Below are positions 30,197-33,177 of a stretch of 33,177 nucleotides of DNA, piece by piece. How positions within the stretch are numbered: the stretch's first letter is position 1; every line of letters begins with the position of its first letter. A program made the position numbers and the translations under genes. The stretch spans positions 1 to 33,177 of the forward strand of contig NZ_LWHB01000064.1 of assembly GCF_001889065.1 (NCBI RefSeq). The letters run 5' to 3'. Below the pieces are notes generated by a model. It searched no databases, had not been told where the DNA came from, and was given only the letters and a program-made list of their open reading frames with translations. The stretch is from Suttonella ornithocola (GTDB lineage: Bacteria; Pseudomonadota; Gammaproteobacteria; Cardiobacteriales; Cardiobacteriaceae).

Positions 30197-32041
30197 TTAA
30201 CCAATTTCTTCTATCGTACGATAGGCTTCGTTAATCGCTGCTTCGATATAAGCTGTCCATGCAGAATCTGAATTTGCAATATGAATATTACCAATCGGCT
30301 GTCGGGCAGTATCAATAATTTGATCAATTTGATCATAGTCATCCCAGAGATGTTTTTTCTCGTAACTATAACCATGCGCCCATCGGTTAATGGTAACAGC
30401 GAGTATTTCTGGTTTAGCATCAGCTAAAGCATAAAATTCATTAAGCTGTGCCAATAATTCAGCTTCTAACTCTGCATAAGATTGATAAATCAGCTGGCGT
30501 CTCCCAAGTCTGTCAGCACCTCTTAATGATTGTCCGCTTGCATAGGGTACAACAGATTTTACCATATGAATAACCATAGGTTTGGTTGGGTCAGTTTGCG
30601 TCTTATAGTTGCCAATATTGATAGGGTAATTTAAGCGGATTAGGCTATAAGGCGCTGTTGGCGCATAAACGTAATCCGTCCCTAATTTGATAAAAGGCTC
30701 CCAGTTTTTGACGAAAACTTTGGCATACAATAAAGCTGTTTTGACATTTTGATGCAAAGCGTTTTTTTGTTCTAATGATGTTTCAGGGCAAATAGCAGGA
30801 ATAATACCGTTATTACAAGCTAAAATAACTTTTTTTGCATGGATGAGATTTCTTTGTTTGTTGTGGCTAACATAGCCAACGTTAACGCCATCATCTGTAT
30901 TTTTAATGTTTACAGCTGTGCTATTTAGTCTTATCCTAACAGGATGTTCAGCTTTATCCAGTTGCTGATAATCAAAAACGGCAGTAACAATCTCTTCTTG
31001 ATTTGCCTTTGCAGCGCTAACTTCGGGAATAAGGTGTTTAACTAAGAGTCTTGCAATAGTGGCGTTGCCATCGGGATAAATAAAGATATAAGGGTCTTCT
31101 TCCTCTTCAGGTTCGTCGTCTTCACTCCAAGCAAGACCACCAAATCCCGGATAATCATCTTTACAAGCATCCCAAGCGCTATATAAATCGTAAGGATAGC
31201 CCCATTCATCAATCGTAATTCCTCTAAATAATTTTGCTGCTGCTTCTGATAAACCAACGTTTTCTCTCAAATATTTTTCATAGCTTATTTTGCTCAGATA
31301 AGCTTCTATCGCCTCATCTCCTTCAACCTCTGGAAGATAGTTTTCCTCTCCTTGAAAAATGTTGGAAAGGGATTGTTTATCTGAATCTGAAAGGGGTAAG
31401 TTTTGGATAGTGGGAATAAAATCAGCGCCATCTTCAAAGATATCACCTTTTAAAATTTTTGTTTCTCCCCAGTTTTTCTTATCTAAGAAAACGCCGGATT
31501 GCATACCCATCGAAGGATAGATATTTTGGTCATAGTATTGATAAAATTTATCGTAATCTATCCCAATTTTTTTCAATAAAGAATTAACGTTATCATTAAA
31601 ATGATAATGTGGACTTTCTAAAGATTCACTGCCGCCATTAGATAGCTGAAAAGTTTCTCCATTACCAAACTCATTTCTCTTTGCATGTCCGCCAAAATCA
31701 TCATGATTATCGAGAATCAAAATTTTAGCGTTAGGATATTTTTCACGATATAACCAAGCTGCCGATAGTCCGCTAATACCAGCGCCAACAATAATTAAAT
31801 CATAGTTTTCTTTAGGAATTAAATCATCAAAAGAGAATGGTTTAGCATCTAATGCGAATGTATGAGCAGCAATATTACTGCCTTGATGGTTACCTCTTAA
31901 ACCTGTTAGTGCAGGGGGGTAATAAGCATTTTCTGATTGCGCTTGTGCCGTCTTCCATGGCATAACCATTATTCCAGTGGTTACTGCAATGCTGTTTAAA
32001 AAGTCTCTGCGGTTTATTCTTATAATTAATTTATTTTCCAC
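30197..32041 (-). CDS. Tat-exported FAD amine oxidase, spermidine dehydrogenase-like
   Basis: The N-terminus carries a twin-arginine signal, NRRDFLNS (10-17) with a hydrophobic stretch and cut near AQAQS. After it comes YYPPALTGLRGNHQGS, a phrase I associate with bacterial spermidine dehydrogenases (SpdH). The FAD fold follows: DLIIVGAGISGLSAAW (81-96), LILDNHDDFGGHAKRN, and a C-terminal GNIHIANSDSAWTAYIEAAI. An acidic run (WSEDDEPEEEEDP) lies mid-protein. The start is GTG at 32041, 16 bp inside the upstream binding-protein gene, so translation is coupled; no ATG is available before the signal. Length of 614 aa is close to SpdH (about 620). Oxidation of spermidine or another polyamine is inferred from resemblance and context. 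Confidence 0.75.
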   Translation of the reverse strand: MENKLIIRINRRDFLNSIAVTTGIMVMPWKTAQAQSENAYYPPALTGLRGNHQGSNIAAHTFALDAKPFSFDDLIPKENYDLIIVGAGISGLSAAWLYREKYPNAKILILDNHDDFGGHAKRNEFGNGETFQLSNGGSESLESPHYHFNDNVNSLLKKIGIDYDKFYQYYDQNIYPSMGMQSGVFLDKKNWGETKILKGDIFEDGADFIPTIQNLPLSDSDKQSLSNIFQGEENYLPEVEGDEAIEAYLSKISYEKYLRENVGLSEAAAKLFRGITIDEWGYPYDLYSAWDACKDDYPGFGGLAWSEDDEPEEEEDPYIFIYPDGNATIARLLVKHLIPEVSAAKANQEEIVTAVFDYQQLDKAEHPVRIRLNSTAVNIKNTDDGVNVGYVSHNKQRNLIHAKKVILACNNGIIPAICPETSLEQKNALHQNVKTALLYAKVFVKNWEPFIKLGTDYVYAPTAPYSLIRLNYPINIGNYKTQTDPTKPMVIHMVKSVVPYASGQSLRGADRLGRRQLIYQSYAELEAELLAQLNEFYALADAKPEILAVTINRWAHGYSYEKKHLWDDYDQIDQIIDTARQPIGNIHIANSDSAWTAYIEAAINEAYRTIEEIG

Positions 32042-32763
32042 TTTTTAAGAAGTGTTTCTAGTTCTCCATTTTTTTTAATATTTTCTAAGCCAGTATTGAT
32101 TTTATTTAATAACTCTTCGTCATCTTTATTTAAGGCAATAACAAGACTTACATTTTTATTAGTATTATTCTCTATAGTCTTAATTTTAAAATTATATCCT
32201 CTGTTTTTAATAGTAGGGCTATTTAAATAATATTTTAATAGATTACAGTCTGCAGCAGCCCAATTCGCATTTCCTAGAATAACTTCTTTTAATGCCATAA
32301 ACGGTGTTTTAACTAAAACAAGATTTTTAACTTCTTCTTGTAGACTTTTGGCTAAAATTTCATCTTCAGAAACAGCAATGGTATGTTTTTGCCAGTCAGA
32401 TAGATTTTTATCATCTAAATAACTTATACAGTCTAAAGATGTAAGATATGGGTTACTAATATTAGCGATATTAGGTTCAAGGTCGGTTGAAGCAAAACCA
32501 TTAATTATAATATCAGCTCTTTTATCGGTTAATTCATTAAATATAATGCTCCAGTCTTTGTGATAGAACGTTAGTTTAAAGTTTTGGTTTTTTGCGATAG
32601 CTTTTAAAATATCAATATCCAATCCAATAATCTCGCCTTTTTCATCAATAAATTCAAAGGGAGGATAGGTAGGATCTGTTGCAACTTTATACGTTTTTTC
32701 AGATTCTGCATGAGAAAAAGAACTAAATAATAGAAAAGATAATAAAAAGAGAAGTGATTTCAT
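32026..32763 (-). CDS. Periplasmic amino-acid-type solute-binding protein
   Basis: A bacterial extracellular solute-binding protein, family 3. The Sec signal peptide covers about 1-19 (MKSLLFLLSFLLFSSFSHA), with no lipobox. The mature protein starts YKVATDPTYPPFEFIDEKGE and GLDIDILKAIAKNQNFKL, the canonical opening for polar-amino-acid binding proteins, and includes the RADIIINGFASTD ligand-binding region. At 245 aa it is ordinary. No permease or ATPase gene is beside it in the window, so either the transporter is elsewhere or the protein has another role. It overlaps the flavoprotein gene by 16 bp. The ligand cannot be told from sequence; a polyamine or amino-acid link is suggested by the neighbour. 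Confidence 0.88.
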   Translation of the reverse strand: MKSLLFLLSFLLFSSFSHAESEKTYKVATDPTYPPFEFIDEKGEIIGLDIDILKAIAKNQNFKLTFYHKDWSIIFNELTDKRADIIINGFASTDLEPNIANISNPYLTSLDCISYLDDKNLSDWQKHTIAVSEDEILAKSLQEEVKNLVLVKTPFMALKEVILGNANWAAADCNLLKYYLNSPTIKNRGYNFKIKTIENNTNKNVSLVIALNKDDEELLNKINTGLENIKKNGELETLLKKWKIN

Positions 32764-32797
32764 AAATCGCCTAATATAAACTTACAATCTGTTAAAA

Positions 32798-32937
32798 AAT
32801 ATTAAGTAGTGGTTTGAAAAGTATATTGAGTAATTCCTGTGAAAAATATCAATCCAATATATTGGAATTTAATATTTTATTATTGTGAAACTATTGAGTT
32901 ATAGTACAATATGCTTTTCAAAATACTACTAAATATT
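32798..32937. repeat. 140-bp inverted repeat with a central palindrome, possible miniature element
   Basis: The left arm at 32798-32828 begins AATATTAAGTAGTGGTTTGA; the right arm (32907-32937), read inward, begins AATATTTAGTAGTATTTTGA. The 31-nt arms agree at 27 positions. Between them is a perfect 14-bp palindrome TCCAATATATTGGA (32853-32866). It lies about 35 bp upstream of the binding-protein start, where its promoter is expected. No second copy is in the window, so its mobility is inferred from the shape only. Confidence 0.65.
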
Positions 32938-32966
32938 ATATTAGATGTTATTGTTAAACGCAATAT

Positions 32967-33097
32967 GAAACTTTTGCAAAATTCCGTTTTATATTAATTT
33001 TTGCTACTAGTAGAAAGATTAACACCGTGATTTTAATATGTTTTCAAAATTTAAAAAATTGAAATTTCTCTATTTTATGTTTTTTTGCAAAGGTCTC
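32967..33097. mobile_element. Family A miniature element, copy 4 (131 bp)
   Basis: The left end GAAACTTTTGCAAAATTCC differs from the consensus at two positions; the right end TTTTTGCAAAGGTCTC is intact. Interior and orientation match copy 1 at 12474 closely, including the CTACTAGTAG palindrome. The flanks AATAT and AAAAT are not an exact target duplication. Confidence 0.88.
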
Positions 33098-33104
33098 AAA
33101 ATAT

Positions 33105-33147
33105 ATTTTCTGCGTAAGCCATTATGTGTATAGCTTACACAGAAAAT
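33105..33147. other. Strong hairpin near the window edge
   Basis: ATTTTCTGCGTAAGC pairs with GCTTACACAGAAAAT at 14 of 15 positions around a 13-nt loop. No T-run follows on the plus side (CCTTTAAAAATT). It could be a terminator for a gene outside the window or an element end. No gene is seen between 32764 and 33177. Confidence 0.5.
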
Positions 33148-33177
33148 CCTTTAAAAATTATAAAGAGCAAGTACGTT

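Overview
The window is a chromosomal segment of an AT-rich gammaproteobacterium. Several conserved neighbourhoods point that way: ffh beside ypjD and yfjD/corB, zipA-ligA, frdABCD of the enterobacterial four-subunit type, pntAB, an E. coli-like alaA and yfcA, and lpxK. A mevalonate-pathway decarboxylase and a spermidine-dehydrogenase-like enzyme are less usual in that class. A member of the Cardiobacteriales (Suttonella/Dichelobacter-like) would fit, but this is a guess from gene content, not a demonstrated placement.

Layout, left to right. 1-285: the end of an IS630-type insertion sequence lying 16 bp past the stop of minC. 301-3377 (minus): minC, a lipoprotein of unknown function, and ffh. 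3489-6391 (plus): ypjD, corB and an unknown membrane-anchored protein. 6409-6967 (minus): a peptidase-like gene broken by one extra base in a homopolymer. 7091-10886 (minus): a tightly packed run of cytochrome c4, ycgN, zipA and ligA, divergent from engB-yfcA (plus). 12349-12928: a non-coding island with nested miniature elements and two identical tRNA-Asn genes under one strong promoter. 12929-14678 (minus): a PagP-like barrel gene and alaA. 14846-18132 (plus): frdABCD with two tandem terminators. 18485-25761 (minus): yigZ, mvaD, plsC, pntA, pntB, then a Sco1-type protein and a periplasmic beta-propeller that appear to have their own FNR-type promoter. 25846-26893 (plus): a secreted MliC-like protein and tRNA-Val. 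27379-28773 (minus): pyrB and a PII gene. 29169-32763 (minus): an amino-acid/polyamine-type binding protein, a Tat-exported spermidine-dehydrogenase-like flavoprotein, and lpxK.

The most striking unexplained structure is a set of small non-coding mobile elements that fill nearly every large intergenic gap. Family A is 131 bp with ends GAGACCTTTGCAAAA (three full copies, one truncated), and two copies have perfect 5-bp target duplications. Family B is 106 bp (two copies); one copy is split by a family A insertion, and removing that insertion restores exactly 106 bp. Family C is about 110 bp (two copies). Family D is 99 bp (one copy) and shares its terminal sequence with the IS630-type element at the window edge. 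A further 140-bp inverted repeat lies upstream of the binding-protein operon.

Functionally, frdABCD (anaerobic respiration), the FNR-type site before sco1, cytochrome c4 and PntAB suggest a bacterium that switches between oxygen-limited and anaerobic respiration. Motif positions and start choices below were read by eye. Family assignments are from recall of family sequences and no database search was run.
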